This document shows positions 30,319 to 40,523 of a stretch of DNA of 64,000 bases, in pieces. Both the position numbers and the translations under genes were made by a program. Below the pieces are notes generated by a model. The model was given only the letters and a program-made list of their open reading frames with translations, did no database searches and was not told the origin of the DNA. How positions within the stretch are numbered: the stretch's first letter is position 1; each line of letters starts with the position of its first letter. Origin of the DNA: Pseudomonadota bacterium (GTDB lineage Bacteria; Pseudomonadota; Gammaproteobacteria; Burkholderiales; Burkholderiaceae_C); assembly GCA_963205115.1 (NCBI GenBank), contig CAUJHV010000063.1, positions 61,054 through 125,053 of the forward strand. The letters run 5' to 3'.

Positions 30319-31791
30319 ATGATCAAGCGCGGACTACTGGTGGTGCTGGCACTCGTGCTGGTGCTGGCTGCCGCCGTGCTGGTGAACACCTTCGTGCTGA
30401 AGACCTCGCGCCAGATCGAGGTGCCGCCGCTGGCGCCGCTGGCGGTGGATCAGGCCGCGGCGGCCGAATCGCTGTCGCAGGCCATCCGCGCGCGCACGGT
30501 CTCGTCGCAGACCGACGCGCAGGCCTCGGCCGACCAGTTCGCCGCGCTGCAGGCGCATCTGCTGGCGCGTTATCCACGCGTGCACGCGACGCTGCAGCGC
30601 GAGGTGGTCGGCGGCCACAGCCTGCTCTACACCTGGGCCGGCAGCGACCGCAGCGCCAAGGGCATCGGCCTGATGGCGCACCAGGACGTGGTGCCCATCG
30701 CGCCGGGCACCGAAGCGCAGTGGAAGGTCGATCCCTTTGCTGGTGTGCGCAAGGACGGTTTTGTCTGGGGCCGCGGTGCCTGGGACGACAAGGCCAACCT
30801 GATCGCGCAGATGGAAGCCGTCGAGATGCTGCTGGCCAGCGGTTTTCAGCCGCGGCGCAGCATCTATCTGATCTTTGGCGCCGACGAGGAAGTCGGCGGC
30901 CTGCGCGGAGCGGCGGCCATCGCGGCCTTGTTCGCCCAGCGCCAGGTGCAGCTGGATTTTGTCGTCGACGAGGGCCTGCTGATCACCGAAGGCGTCATGC
31001 CCGGTCTGAAGGTGCCGGCCGCGCTGATCGGCATTGCGGAGAAGGGCTATCTGTCGGTCGTGATGAAGGTGCCGGCCACACCGGGACATTCGTCGATGCC
31101 GCCGCCGCCGGGCACATCGGCCATCGCGATGATGAGCGCGGCGCTCAAGCGCCTGGATGACAACCAACTGCCCGCCGCCATCGCGGGCGTGGCGCGCGAG
31201 ATGTTCGAGACCGTCGCGCCGGAGATGGGCGGCTTCAGCCGCGTGGCGCTGTCCAACCTGTGGCTCTTCGGCCCGGTGGTGAAGAAGCAGCTCGAAGCCG
31301 GTGCGAGCACCAATGCCATGCTGCGCACGACCACCGCGCTGACGATGGTGCACGCCGGCAACAAGGACAACGTGCTGCCCGGCCAGGCCGAGGCGACAGT
31401 GAACTTCCGCATCCTGCCCGGCGACACGAAGGCCACGGTGATGGACCACGTCAAGCGCGCCGCGGGCAACGAACGCTTCGAGCTCAGCGCCTTGCCCGGT
31501 GCGTCGGAGCCGTCCAAGGTGACACCCACCGCCAGCGAGAGCTACCAGCTCATCAACCGCACCGTTCGCGAGCTGTTCCCCGGCACCATCGTCGCGCCGG
31601 GCTTGATGGTCGCAGCGACCGATTCACGCCACTTCGAGAAGGTGGCCGACCACATCTACAAGTTTTCTCCGGTGCGCGCCAAGCCGGAGGATCTGCCGCG
31701 TTTTCACGGCACCGACGAACGCATCGCCGAGACCAACCTCGTCGAGCTGATCCGCTTCTATCACCGCCTGGTGCAGCAGGGCGCGAAGTAG
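30319..31791 (+). CDS. M20 family zinc peptidase, membrane-anchored
   Basis: The 490-residue product starts with one hydrophobic segment ([20 protein letters not shown]) and continues as an M20 (CPS1-like) metallopeptidase. Metal ligands are in [26 protein letters not shown], the catalytic Glu pair [11 protein letters not shown] and VVDEG, and the distal His in [16 protein letters not shown]. It probably acts in the periplasm, tethered to the inner membrane, on N-acyl amino acids or peptides. It lies between FadB-like and thiolase genes, so a role in releasing fatty acids from N-acyl amino acids is conceivable but is inference. Confidence 0.85.
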   Translation: MIKRGLLVVLALVLVLAAAVLVNTFVLKTSRQIEVPPLAPLAVDQAAAAESLSQAIRARTVSSQTDAQASADQFAALQAHLLARYPRVHATLQREVVGGHSLLYTWAGSDRSAKGIGLMAHQDVVPIAPGTEAQWKVDPFAGVRKDGFVWGRGAWDDKANLIAQMEAVEMLLASGFQPRRSIYLIFGADEEVGGLRGAAAIAALFAQRQVQLDFVVDEGLLITEGVMPGLKVPAALIGIAEKGYLSVVMKVPATPGHSSMPPPPGTSAIAMMSAALKRLDDNQLPAAIAGVAREMFETVAPEMGGFSRVALSNLWLFGPVVKKQLEAGASTNAMLRTTTALTMVHAGNKDNVLPGQAEATVNFRILPGDTKATVMDHVKRAAGNERFELSALPGASEPSKVTPTASESYQLINRTVRELFPGTIVAPGLMVAATDSRHFEKVADHIYKFSPVRAKPEDLPRFHGTDERIAETNLVELIRFYHRLVQQGAK

Positions 31792-31844
31792 CGCCGGGCT
31801 TTGCCGCCACCCCCTTCACCCACCCATCGCCTCAGGAGCTTCCC

Positions 31845-33020
31845 ATGAGCCGCGCCGTCATCGTCTCCACCGCACGCACACCCCTGGCCAAGAGCTGGAA
31901 GGGTGCCTTCAACATGACCCACGGCGCCACGCTGGGCGCCTTTGCGGTGAAGGCCGCAGTGGAACGCGCCGGCATCGACCCGGGTGCCGTCGAAGACGTG
32001 CTGATGGGCTGCGCCAACCCCGAGGGCGCCACCGGCTGGAACATCGCGCGCCAGGTCGCGCTGGCCGCGGGCCTGCCGATCACGGTGAGCGGCATGACCA
32101 TCAACCGCTTCTGCTCCAGCGGCCTGCAGACCATCGCGATGGCCTCGCAGCGCATCATCTCGGGTGAAGGCGACGTCTACATCGCCGGCGGCGTGGAGAG
32201 CATCTCCTGCGTGCAGAACGAGATGAACCAGCACATGTTCCAGGACCCGGGCCTGATGAAGACCAAGCCCGAGATCTACTGGCCGATGCTGCAGACGGCA
32301 GAGACGGTGGCCAAGCGCTACAACATGCCGCGCGAGCGCATGGACCGCTTCGGTGCGGAGAGCCAGCAGAAGGCCTGCGCCGCGCAGGCGGCGGGCAAGT
32401 TCGACGAAGAGATGGTCGCGTGCACCGTGACCGCGGGCGTGGCCGACGCCCAGTTGGGCCTGCGCAGCAAGCAAGTCACCATCAGCAAGGACGAAGGCCT
32501 GCGCGAGGGCACCACCTACGAAACCGTCATGGGCATCCGCCCGGCCGTTCCCGGCGGTGTGGTGTCGGCCGGCAATGCCAGCCAGTACAGCGACGGCGCG
32601 GGCGCCTGCGCCGTGGTCAGTGAAGCCTATGCCGAGCGCAAGGGACTGAAGCCGCTGGGCCGTTTCCTGGGTTTTGCCGTGGCCGGCTGCGAGCCCGATG
32701 AAATGGGCATCGGCCCGGTCTTCGCCGTGCCCAAGGTGCTGCAGCGCCTGGGCCTGACGGTCGCCGACATCGACCTGTGGGAACTGAACGAGGCCTTTGC
32801 CGTCCAGGTGCTCTACTGCGCCGACAAGCTGGGCATCCCGATGGACCGGCTGAACGTCAACGGCGGCGCCATCGCCGTGGGCCACCCCTACGGCATGAGC
32901 GGCCAGCGGCTCACGGGCCACGCGCTGATCGAGGGCAAGCGCCGCGGCGCCAAGAAGGTCTGCATCACGATGTGCATCGGCGGCGGCATGGGTGCCGCGG
33001 GTGTCTTCGAGGTGCTCTGA
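31845..33020 (+). CDS. Acetyl-CoA C-acyltransferase (beta-oxidation thiolase)
   Basis: The 391-residue product is a thiolase with the acylated cysteine in [15 protein letters not shown] near residue 90 and the C-terminal catalytic motifs [18 protein letters not shown] (His) and [14 protein letters not shown] (second Cys). [20 protein letters not shown] is typical of catabolic acyltransferases. It cleaves 3-ketoacyl-CoA with CoA to complete the cycle begun by the FadB-like enzyme. RBS AGGAG precedes the ATG at 31845. Confidence 0.93.
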   Translation: MSRAVIVSTARTPLAKSWKGAFNMTHGATLGAFAVKAAVERAGIDPGAVEDVLMGCANPEGATGWNIARQVALAAGLPITVSGMTINRFCSSGLQTIAMASQRIISGEGDVYIAGGVESISCVQNEMNQHMFQDPGLMKTKPEIYWPMLQTAETVAKRYNMPRERMDRFGAESQQKACAAQAAGKFDEEMVACTVTAGVADAQLGLRSKQVTISKDEGLREGTTYETVMGIRPAVPGGVVSAGNASQYSDGAGACAVVSEAYAERKGLKPLGRFLGFAVAGCEPDEMGIGPVFAVPKVLQRLGLTVADIDLWELNEAFAVQVLYCADKLGIPMDRLNVNGGAIAVGHPYGMSGQRLTGHALIEGKRRGAKKVCITMCIGGGMGAAGVFEVL

Positions 33021-33164
33021 GCCGCGCTTCGCTGCGGGGCGCCGACGGCGGCCCGCATGCGCCCCGGGCGGCCTGCTGCCGCGCCGACCGCCCGGCCTCG
33101 TCCGGCGGGTCGATGGGGAGTCACCCCGCCTGCCGAACAGAACCCTGTCTGACCGGAGCACCCG

Positions 33165-34034
33165 ATGATGTTTTCTTCCCGAACGATCCTGGCCGCCGCT
33201 GCCGTGGGTGCCTTGGCTGCCGTGCTGGCCGCCTGTGCGGGGCCGGCGCCGTCGGTGCCGCCCACCGCCGTGCCTGCGGGTGAGGTCAAGGGCAGCGCCA
33301 CGCGGCACACACCGGCATCCAGCCAGGGCGTCATCGCCAATGCGCAGGTCGCGCTGCCGGCGCCGCCCGGCGGCAAGCCGTTCCTGGGCAAGTGGACGGC
33401 TGCCGGCGCTGCGGCCACGGGGCGTTATCCGGTGGTGCTGTTCATGCACGGTTCGTCCGGCCTGGGGCTGGCGGCCATCGGTGAGTGGCAACGCGCGCTG
33501 GCCGAGATGGGCATCGCCAGCGTGGCGCCGGATTCCTTTGCCTTGCCCGACCGCCTGACCTACAAGTCGCCCGTGGCCAAGGACGTTTACGAGCGTATCC
33601 ACGCGCTGCGCGCCAGCGAGATCGCCATCGGTCTGGAAGCGCTGCGCAGCGCGCCCTGGGCCGACACCAGCCGCGTGGTGCTGGCCGGCACGAGCGAAGG
33701 TGCGGTGGCCGTTGCGCGCTACGCCGGGCCGGGTCTGGCCGGCCGCATGATGTTCGCGTGGAGCTGCGAAGACAACTACATGGTCGAGGCCCACCGTACG
33801 GCCGTGCCCGTGGACCAGCCCGTGCTCAACGTCATCAGCTCCACCGACCCGTTCTTCAGCCGCAGCAACAGCTACCTGGGCGCGCCGCAGGCCCTGGGCC
33901 ACTGCGGCGGCACGCTGGCGCAGCACAAGTCGTCGACGGTCGTGCTGATCGCCGGCGCGCCGCATACGCTGCTGAACCTGCCGGCGGCGCGACATGCGAC
34001 GGCGGGTTTCCTGCGCGATGTCCTGCGGCCCTGA
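33165..34034 (+). CDS. Dienelactone hydrolase-like lipoprotein
   Basis: The 289-residue product starts with a lipoprotein signal (ILAAAAVGALAAVLAACAGP, lipobox LAAC), then a proline/alanine linker and an alpha/beta hydrolase domain. The oxyanion-hole segment is VVLFMHGSSGLGL, the nucleophile elbow is VLAGTSEGAVAVARY (GTSEG near residue 178), and the terminal His is probably in AGAPHTLLNL. It is likely an envelope esterase or lactonase. The substrate is not known. Confidence 0.8.
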   Translation: MMFSSRTILAAAAVGALAAVLAACAGPAPSVPPTAVPAGEVKGSATRHTPASSQGVIANAQVALPAPPGGKPFLGKWTAAGAAATGRYPVVLFMHGSSGLGLAAIGEWQRALAEMGIASVAPDSFALPDRLTYKSPVAKDVYERIHALRASEIAIGLEALRSAPWADTSRVVLAGTSEGAVAVARYAGPGLAGRMMFAWSCEDNYMVEAHRTAVPVDQPVLNVISSTDPFFSRSNSYLGAPQALGHCGGTLAQHKSSTVVLIAGAPHTLLNLPAARHATAGFLRDVLRP

Positions 34035-34142
34035 GGGCCTGGCGAGGGCGTGATTCGATCGGCGCGGCGCTTGCGGCGCGCCGCAGTCGGGATCCCGGCG
34101 CCAGTCTTTGACGGGCGTGCTTCACCGTAGAGAGTCAAGACG

Positions 34143-35960
34143 ATGCGAACGACGCTGGATTTCCTGTTGTATGACTGGCTGGACGTGCCGTCGCTGACCG
34201 CACGCCCGCGTTTTGCCGACCATTCGCGCGAGACCTTCGACGCGGTGCTGGACACCTGCCAGCGCATCGCCCGCGAGAAATACGCGCCTTTCAACCGCCT
34301 GGTGGACACCGAGGAGCCGCGCTTCGACGGCGAGAAGGTCATCCTGCCGCAGGCCACGCACGACGCCTGGCAGGCCTACGCCGAAAGCGGCATGCTCAGC
34401 GCCGCGCAGGATGCGGACATCGGCGGCATGCAGCTGCCCTACACGCTGGAATCCGCGGCGAATGCCTTCTTCGCCAAGGCCTCGGTGAGCATCGGTGCGG
34501 GCATGCTGACGGTGGGCAATGCCAATCTGCTGATGGCACACGGCACGCCGGCGCAGAGGCAGGTCTTTGCGCTGACCGAATTCAGCGGTCGCTGGAGCGG
34601 CACGATGTGCCTGAGCGAGCCGCAGGCGGGCTCGTCGCTGTCCGATGTCGCCACGCGCGCCGAGCCGGACGGCGAGGGCGCGCAGGCCGACCCGCTGGGC
34701 CCGCGCTTCCGGCTGCGCGGCAACAAGATGTGGATCTCAGCCGGCGAGCACGAGCTCACCGAGAACATCATCCACCTGGTGCTGGCCAAGATTCCCGGGC
34801 CCGCCGGCAAGCTGGTGCCGGGTGTGAAGGGCATTTCGCTGTTCATCGTGCCCAAGAAGCTGGTGGATGCGCAGGGGCAGCTCACCGGCGAGCGCAACGA
34901 CGTGGCGCTGGCCGGCCTGAACCACAAGTGCGGCTGGCGCGGCACGACCAATACGCTGCTGAATTTTGGTGAAGGGAAGTTCCGTCCCGGCGGCCGCGCG
35001 GGCGCGGTGGGCTACCTCGTCGGGCGCCCCGGCGACGGCCTGCGCTGCATGTTCCACATGATGAACGAGGCGCGTATCGGTGTGGGCCTGGCGGCCACGA
35101 TGCTGGGCATGGCGGGCTACGAAGCCTCGCTGGACTATGCGCGCAACCGGCCGCAGGGCCGCGCGATGGGTCCCGGCGGCAAGGACGCTGCGCAGCCGCA
35201 GATCCCCATCATCCAGCACGCCGACATCAAGCGCATGCTGTTGGCGCAGAAGGCCTATGCCGAAGGCGCGCTGGCGCTGGCGCTGTACAACGCGCGGCTG
35301 GTCGACGAGCAGCACACCGGCGACGAAGCCGCGGCCGGCGAGGCCCGGCTGCTGCTGGAGGTGCTGACGCCCATCGTCAAGAGCTGGCCCAGCGAGTGGT
35401 GCCTGGAAGCCAATTCGCTGGCCATCCAGATCCACGGCGGCTACGGCTACACGCGCGATTTCCCGGTGGAACAGTACTGGCGCGACAACCGCCTGAACAT
35501 GATCCACGAAGGCACGCACGGCATCCAGGGCCTGGACCTGCTGGGCCGCAAGGTGGTGATGGAAGGCGGCGCGGGCCTGAAGGCCCTGGCCACGCGGATC
35601 TCGCAGACGGTGCAGCGCGCCGGGCAGGTGCAGGGCCTGGCCGAACCGGCCACGGCGCTGGCCGAGGCGCTGCAGAAGCTGGGCGCAGCGACCAAGGCGG
35701 CCTGGTCCACCGGCAACCCGGAAGAGGCGCTGGCCAACGCCACACCGTATCTGCAGGCCTTCGGGCATGTGGTGCTGGCGTGGATCTGGCTGGATGTGTC
35801 GCTGTCAGCGAACGACCTGAAGGACGAGGCCCAGCGGGGCGGCAAACTCGCGGCCATGCGCTACTTCTTTGCCTACGAACTGCCGCGCATCGACGCCTGG
35901 CTGGGTGTCGTCAGCCGCCGCGAGGCCGTCTGCCGCGAGATGCCGGAGGCCTGGTTCTGA
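34143..35960 (+). CDS. Acyl-CoA dehydrogenase, long form with C-terminal extension
   Basis: The 605-residue flavoprotein has the acyl-CoA dehydrogenase core: SGTMCLSEPQAGSSLSDVAT (FAD/substrate site), MWISAGEHELTENIIHLVLA, GLNHKCGWRGTTN and IQIHGGYGYTRDFPVEQYWRD. The catalytic Glu is in NMIHEGTHGIQGLDLLGRK. The N-terminal 40 residues and the 130-residue C-terminal domain place it in the 600-residue class (ACAD with extra C-terminal domain) acting on medium, long or unusual acyl-CoAs. It supplies the first beta-oxidation step to the island. Confidence 0.92.
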   Translation: MRTTLDFLLYDWLDVPSLTARPRFADHSRETFDAVLDTCQRIAREKYAPFNRLVDTEEPRFDGEKVILPQATHDAWQAYAESGMLSAAQDADIGGMQLPYTLESAANAFFAKASVSIGAGMLTVGNANLLMAHGTPAQRQVFALTEFSGRWSGTMCLSEPQAGSSLSDVATRAEPDGEGAQADPLGPRFRLRGNKMWISAGEHELTENIIHLVLAKIPGPAGKLVPGVKGISLFIVPKKLVDAQGQLTGERNDVALAGLNHKCGWRGTTNTLLNFGEGKFRPGGRAGAVGYLVGRPGDGLRCMFHMMNEARIGVGLAATMLGMAGYEASLDYARNRPQGRAMGPGGKDAAQPQIPIIQHADIKRMLLAQKAYAEGALALALYNARLVDEQHTGDEAAAGEARLLLEVLTPIVKSWPSEWCLEANSLAIQIHGGYGYTRDFPVEQYWRDNRLNMIHEGTHGIQGLDLLGRKVVMEGGAGLKALATRISQTVQRAGQVQGLAEPATALAEALQKLGAATKAAWSTGNPEEALANATPYLQAFGHVVLAWIWLDVSLSANDLKDEAQRGGKLAAMRYFFAYELPRIDAWLGVVSRREAVCREMPEAWF

Positions 35961-36009
35961 TGGGCAGCCGTTCGAACACCGCCTTCACGATGACCGCAGG
36001 AGAGACGGC

Positions 36010-37509
36010 ATGAGCCGTTCGGACGCGTCCAGCGACGAATGCCGCGGTGCGGCGCCCGAAGTCGCTCCCGTGACGCCTGGGCGTCGCCTGAGCCGCCGCG
36101 CCGGCCTGCTGCTGGGCGTGGCGGCGCTGGCGCTGGGCGCCGGCTGCGCGTCCTGGCGACCGGATGTTGCGCAGGCTGCGGCGCCTGCTCAGGCCGCGCC
36201 GGCCCCGGCGAAGACGCTGCCGCCGCCCATCGTCTTCGTGCACGGCAACGGTGATTCGGCCGCGCTGTGGACCACGACACTGTGGCGCTTCGAATCCAAC
36301 GGCTGGCCGCGCGAGCGGCTGCACGCGCTGGACCTGCCGTACCCGCTGGCGCGCGATGCCGACGACAAGCCGCAGCCCGGCCGCACGTCCGCGCAAGAAC
36401 ACATGCAAGCGTTGTCGGCGCTGGTCGAGCAGGTGATCGCGACCAGCGGTGCGCCGCAGGTGGTGCTGATCGGCAATTCGCGTGGCGGCAATGCCATCCG
36501 CCACTACATCGCCAACGGCGGCGGTGCGGCCAAGGTGTCGCACGCCATCCTGGGCGGGACGCCGAACCACGGCGTGTGGTCCAACCCCGGGTTCCGGCCG
36601 ACGAATGAATTCAATGGCGCCGGCCCCTTCCTCACGGCCTTGAACAACCAGGGCGGCCCGGGCATCGAGATCACGCCGGGGCCGCAATGGATGACGGTGC
36701 GCAGCGACGACAACGACAAGTTTGCGCAGCCCGACGGCCTGTGGATCGGGGCCAAGGGCACGCCGACGAACGTCACATTCGCGGGACCTGAACTGCGCGG
36801 CGCGCTCAACGTGGTGCTGCCGGGCATCGACCACCGCGAGACCTCGTACGGCCCGCAAGCCTTTGCCGCGACTTATCGTTTCCTCACGGGGCGCGAGCCG
36901 GCGACCACGCAGCCGCTGGCGCAGACGCCGGTGGTGCTGGACGGCAAGCTCACCGGGCAGGGCCTGGACAACGATCCCGCCAAGGGCAGTTTTTCGACGA
37001 ATCTGCCGCTGCGCGGTGCGACGCTGGAGGTCTTCGCGACCGATGCCGCCACAGGCGAGCGCCTGGGCGCAGCGCTGCTGCGCAAGACCGTGGGCGAGGA
37101 CGGGCGATGGGGCCCGCTGCGCACCGATGAAAAAACGCCGCTGGAATTTGTCATCAGCGCGCCGGGTTATGCGACGACGCACATCTACCGCTCGCCCTTT
37201 GCGCGATCGTCGGATCTGGTGCACCTGCGCGCCGAGCGCCTGGCCGATGCCGACAAGGACGCTGGCGCGGTGGTCACGCTGGTGCGCCCGCGCGGCTATT
37301 TCGGCCTGCCGCGCGACCGCATCGCCTTCGACGGCCAGAACCCCGCGCCGGGCATTCCTGCGGGCGTGGCCGGCGTGGCCTCGTCGAAGCTCAAGCTGCC
37401 GCCGGGGCCGCAGCGGCCCGTGGCCGCGGAATTCAACGGCGAGCGCCTGGTCGGCCGGAACTGGCCCGCGGGCGAGGGCCACGTCGTACTCCTCGAACTG
37501 ATGTACTGA
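36010..37509 (+). CDS. Exported alpha/beta hydrolase (lipase/depolymerase-like), Tat or lipoprotein signal
   Basis: The 499-residue product starts with a basic, cytoplasmic-looking stretch and then RRLSRRAGLLLGVAALALGA followed by GCASW. This has twin arginines and a lipobox-like LGAGC, so a Tat-exported lipoprotein is plausible. The hydrolase domain has PIVFVHGNGDSAALW and nucleophile elbow VLIGNSRGGNAIRHYI. VVLPGIDHRETSYGPQAFAA provides the catalytic His. A C-terminal beta-rich region of about 180 residues (GATLEVFATDAATGERLG) follows. Likely a lipase, esterase or polyhydroxyalkanoate depolymerase-type enzyme. Confidence 0.8.
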   Translation: MSRSDASSDECRGAAPEVAPVTPGRRLSRRAGLLLGVAALALGAGCASWRPDVAQAAAPAQAAPAPAKTLPPPIVFVHGNGDSAALWTTTLWRFESNGWPRERLHALDLPYPLARDADDKPQPGRTSAQEHMQALSALVEQVIATSGAPQVVLIGNSRGGNAIRHYIANGGGAAKVSHAILGGTPNHGVWSNPGFRPTNEFNGAGPFLTALNNQGGPGIEITPGPQWMTVRSDDNDKFAQPDGLWIGAKGTPTNVTFAGPELRGALNVVLPGIDHRETSYGPQAFAATYRFLTGREPATTQPLAQTPVVLDGKLTGQGLDNDPAKGSFSTNLPLRGATLEVFATDAATGERLGAALLRKTVGEDGRWGPLRTDEKTPLEFVISAPGYATTHIYRSPFARSSDLVHLRAERLADADKDAGAVVTLVRPRGYFGLPRDRIAFDGQNPAPGIPAGVAGVASSKLKLPPGPQRPVAAEFNGERLVGRNWPAGEGHVVLLELMY

Positions 37510-37544
37510 ACGTCCTTCACAACCACACGCAACGGAGACTGGCG

Positions 37545-38336
37545 ATGAGCACCCCTGTCATGAAGCTTTTTGACCTGAGCGGCCAGGTCGCCCTGGTCAC
37601 CGGCGGCTCGCGCGGCCTGGGCCTGCAGCTGGCCGAGGCGCTGGGCGAAGCCGGCGCGAAGGTCATGCTGACCGCGCGCAAGACCAATGAGCTGGAAGAG
37701 GCCGTGGCGGAGCTGCAGGCCAAGGGCATCGACGCGCGCTGGGTGGCCGCCGATTCCAGCGACCCCGAGCAGATCCGCAAGGTCGTCGACGAGACCGTGC
37801 AGCGCGTGGGGCCGATCGACATCCTCATCAACAACGCCGGTGCCACCTGGGGCGCGCCGGCCGAGGACCATCCGCTGGACGCCTGGGACAAGGTGATGAA
37901 CCTCAACGTGCGCAGCCTGTTCCTGTACGCGCAGGCGGTGGCCAAGTCCGGCATGCTGGCGCGGGGACGCGGACGCATCGTCAACGTGGCTTCCATCGCC
38001 GGCCTGGCGGGATCGGCCGACGTCAAGTTCGTCGCCTATGCCACCAGCAAGTCGGCCGCCATCAACCTCACGCGGCAGCTGGCGGCCGAGTGGGGGCCCA
38101 GCGGCATCACCGTCAATGCGCTGGCGCCGGGCTTCTTCCCCAGCAAGATGACACGCGGCACGCTGCAGGCGATGGGCGTGGACAAGCTCTCCGCGCACGC
38201 CCCGCTGCGGCGCATCGGTGACGACGACGACCTCAAGGGCGCCGTGCTGCTGTTTGCCAGCGCTGCCGGCAAACACATCACCGGCCAGGTGCTGGCCGTG
38301 GACGGTGGCGTCAGCGCCGTGCACAGCGGCGCCTGA
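37545..38336 (+). CDS. Short-chain dehydrogenase/reductase
   Basis: The 263-residue classical SDR has the cofactor motif VTGGSRGLGLQLAEALG, NNAGATWGAPAED, the catalytic Ser in NVASIAGLAGS and the Tyr-Lys pair in FVAYATSKSAAINLTR. It ends with GQVLAVDGGVSA as in FabG-like enzymes. An Arg close to the first strand (TARKTNE) suggests NADPH. It probably reduces or oxidises a 3-hydroxyacyl or related intermediate of the surrounding island. RBS GGAG precedes the ATG. Confidence 0.9.
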   Translation: MSTPVMKLFDLSGQVALVTGGSRGLGLQLAEALGEAGAKVMLTARKTNELEEAVAELQAKGIDARWVAADSSDPEQIRKVVDETVQRVGPIDILINNAGATWGAPAEDHPLDAWDKVMNLNVRSLFLYAQAVAKSGMLARGRGRIVNVASIAGLAGSADVKFVAYATSKSAAINLTRQLAAEWGPSGITVNALAPGFFPSKMTRGTLQAMGVDKLSAHAPLRRIGDDDDLKGAVLLFASAAGKHITGQVLAVDGGVSAVHSGA

Positions 38337-38369
38337 AGCCACTCGACCCTGCCATCACGAGCGACGCCG

Positions 38370-38813
38370 ATGAAATTTCTCGCCCACATTCCCTTTGTCG
38401 AACACCTCGGCTTCGAGCTGCTGATGATGGAAGCCGGCCGCGCCGAGGTGGCGGTGGAGCTCAAGTCCGAACTCACGAACCACTGGGACGTGGCGCACGG
38501 CGGCCTGCTGATGACGCTGCTGGACGTGGCGATGGCCCACGCGGCGCGTGCACCACTGGTGGCCGGCGGCACGCCCTTTGCCGGCGTGGTGACCATCGAG
38601 ATGAAGACGAGTTTCATGCGCCCGGGCCTGGGACGGCTGGTCGCTCACGGTCAGCTGCTGACACGCACCGCCACGATGGCCTTCACCGAAGGCCGCGTGA
38701 TCGACACCCATGGCGACATGGTCACCCACGCCACGGGTACCTTCAAGTACATGCACGGCCTGCCCGTCGGACCCGACGGGCGCCGCATCAACCGCATCGA
38801 CGGCACCGATTGA
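38370..38813 (+). CDS. PaaI-type hotdog-fold acyl-CoA thioesterase
   Basis: The 147-residue product has the PaaI/4HBT pattern HWDVAHGGLLMTLLDVAMAHAA, with the catalytic HGG-X-D region, and TIEMKTSFMRPG. It would hydrolyse acyl- or aryl-CoA thioesters in the cytoplasm. The gene follows the SDR by 33 bp and precedes the MDR reductase by 32 bp, so it is in the same transcript. Confidence 0.88.
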   Translation: MKFLAHIPFVEHLGFELLMMEAGRAEVAVELKSELTNHWDVAHGGLLMTLLDVAMAHAARAPLVAGGTPFAGVVTIEMKTSFMRPGLGRLVAHGQLLTRTATMAFTEGRVIDTHGDMVTHATGTFKYMHGLPVGPDGRRINRIDGTD

Positions 38814-38845
38814 TCGGCCCGCCGCGGACCACACGGAGAGACACC

Positions 38846-39862
38846 ATGACGATGAATGCCCAGATCCTGCTCGCTTCGCGCCCCACGGGCGAAGCCACGG
38901 CCGACAACTTTCGCCTCGTGCAGACGCCGGTGCCCGAGCCGGCTGACGGCCAGGTGCTCGTGCGCCACCACTACCTGAGCCTGGACCCGTACATGCGCGG
39001 GCGCATGAACGACGCCAAGAGCTACGCGCAGCCGCAGCCGCTGGACAGCGTGATGATCGGCGGCACGGTGGGCGAGGTCGTGGCCTCGAAGCACCCGGGC
39101 TTTGCCGCCGGCGACAAGGTCGTCGGCATGGGCGGCTGGCAGCAGTATTCGCTGGTGGACGGCGGCGCGGCCGGCATGCTGCGCAAGGTCGACACCACGC
39201 ACATCCCGCTGTCGGCCTACCTCGGCTCGGTGGGCATGCCCGGCGCGACCGCCTGGTACGGCCTCACGCAGATCATCGCGCCCAAGGCCGGCGAGACCGT
39301 GGTGGTCAGCGCGGCCAGCGGTGCGGTGGGCAGCGTGGTCGGCCAGCTGGCCAAGGCACGTGGCTGCCGCGCCGTGGGCCTGGCCGGCGGTCCGGACAAG
39401 TGCCGCTACGTGGTCGAAGAACTCGGCTTCGACGCCTGCATCGACTACAAGGCCCACGGCGACCTGAAGTCGCTGCTGAAGGCGCTGAAGGAGGCCTGCC
39501 CGAACGGCATCGACGGCTACTTCGAAAACGTCGGCGGCCTGATCCTGGACGCCGTGATGCTGCGCATGAATGCGTTCGGCCGCATCGCGTTCTGCGGCAT
39601 GATTGCGGGGTACGACGGCGTGCCCATCCCCATGGCCAATCCCTCGCTCATCCTGGTGTCGCGACTGAAGCTCGAAGGCTTCATCGTCAGCGAGCACATG
39701 GAGCTGTGGCCGCAGGCACTCAAGGAGCTGGGCACGATGGTGGCCACCGGCAAGCTGAAATTCCGCGAGAGCGTGGCCCAGGGCATCGAACAGGCGCCCG
39801 AGGCCTTCATCGGCCTGCTCAAGGGCCGCAATTTCGGCAAACAGCTCGTGAAGCTGATCTGA
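38846..39862 (+). CDS. NADP-dependent MDR oxidoreductase (zinc-free, leukotriene B4 dehydrogenase/CurA-like)
   Basis: The 338-residue product is a zinc-independent medium-chain dehydrogenase/reductase. It shows HHYLSLDPYMRGRMND near the N-terminus, GMPGATAWYGLTQI, the cofactor loop VVVSAASGAVGSVVGQLAKA, and NGIDGYFENVGG. This subfamily reduces enones or alkenals with NADPH. It likely removes or processes unsaturated by-products of lipid breakdown. RBS GGAGAG precedes the ATG. Confidence 0.9.
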   Translation: MTMNAQILLASRPTGEATADNFRLVQTPVPEPADGQVLVRHHYLSLDPYMRGRMNDAKSYAQPQPLDSVMIGGTVGEVVASKHPGFAAGDKVVGMGGWQQYSLVDGGAAGMLRKVDTTHIPLSAYLGSVGMPGATAWYGLTQIIAPKAGETVVVSAASGAVGSVVGQLAKARGCRAVGLAGGPDKCRYVVEELGFDACIDYKAHGDLKSLLKALKEACPNGIDGYFENVGGLILDAVMLRMNAFGRIAFCGMIAGYDGVPIPMANPSLILVSRLKLEGFIVSEHMELWPQALKELGTMVATGKLKFRESVAQGIEQAPEAFIGLLKGRNFGKQLVKLI

Positions 39863-39934
39863 AGAAGCCGCCGATGACGGGGACGCACGCACCGGACCGG
39901 ATCAACGGGTCCACAGGCGCGTGCGTCATGCCCC

Positions 39935-40444
39935 ATGGATGAGATCAGCACCCCCGACGTCCGCTGGCAGTTTGCGCGCTTCGAGGATCTCGGCGTGCGC
40001 AACCTCTATGACGCGCTGCAGCTGCGCTGCCGCGTCTTCATCCTCGAGCAGGGGCCGTACCTCGATCCCGATGGCTGGGACGAGCTCAGCTGGCACCTGC
40101 TGGGCCGCGACGCCGCCAGTGGCGAACTGCTGGCCTACCTGCGCATCGTGGACCCGGGCGTGCGCTTTGCCGAGCCTTCCATCGGCCGCGTGATCACCTC
40201 CGCCGCGGTGCGCGGCACGGGGCTGGGGCGCGTCCTGATGCAGGAAGGCCTGGATCTGCTGGCAAAGGTCTGGCCCGGCCAGGCCTGCCGCATCAGCGCG
40301 CAGGCGCATCTGGTGCGCTTTTACAGCGGCTTCGGTTTTGGCGCCGTCGGCGAGCCCTACGAAGAAGACCTGATTCCCCATCTGGAAATGCTGCGGCCGC
40401 CCGGCCCGCAAATGCTGCGGCCGCCCGGCCCGCACACCGCCTGA
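39935..40444 (+). CDS. ElaA-type GNAT N-acetyltransferase with duplicated C-terminus
   Basis: The 169-residue product matches ElaA: LYDALQLRCRVFILEQG near residue 30, LAYLRIVDPG, the acetyl-CoA loop VRGTGLGRVLMQEGLDLL, and AQAHLVRFYSGFGFGAVGEPYEEDLIPHLEM. The last residues are a perfect tandem copy of MLRPPGPQ caused by a 24-bp duplication (40387-40434), giving a longer proline-rich tail than usual. Substrate unknown. Confidence 0.88.
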   Translation: MDEISTPDVRWQFARFEDLGVRNLYDALQLRCRVFILEQGPYLDPDGWDELSWHLLGRDAASGELLAYLRIVDPGVRFAEPSIGRVITSAAVRGTGLGRVLMQEGLDLLAKVWPGQACRISAQAHLVRFYSGFGFGAVGEPYEEDLIPHLEMLRPPGPQMLRPPGPHTA

Positions 40445-40523
40445 AGGTCCGGCCGCCGGCGGCGCGCCGGCATTTCCATCGACAGACACCCCATTCAACC
40501 GAGACACCCACGGAGAGCTTTCC

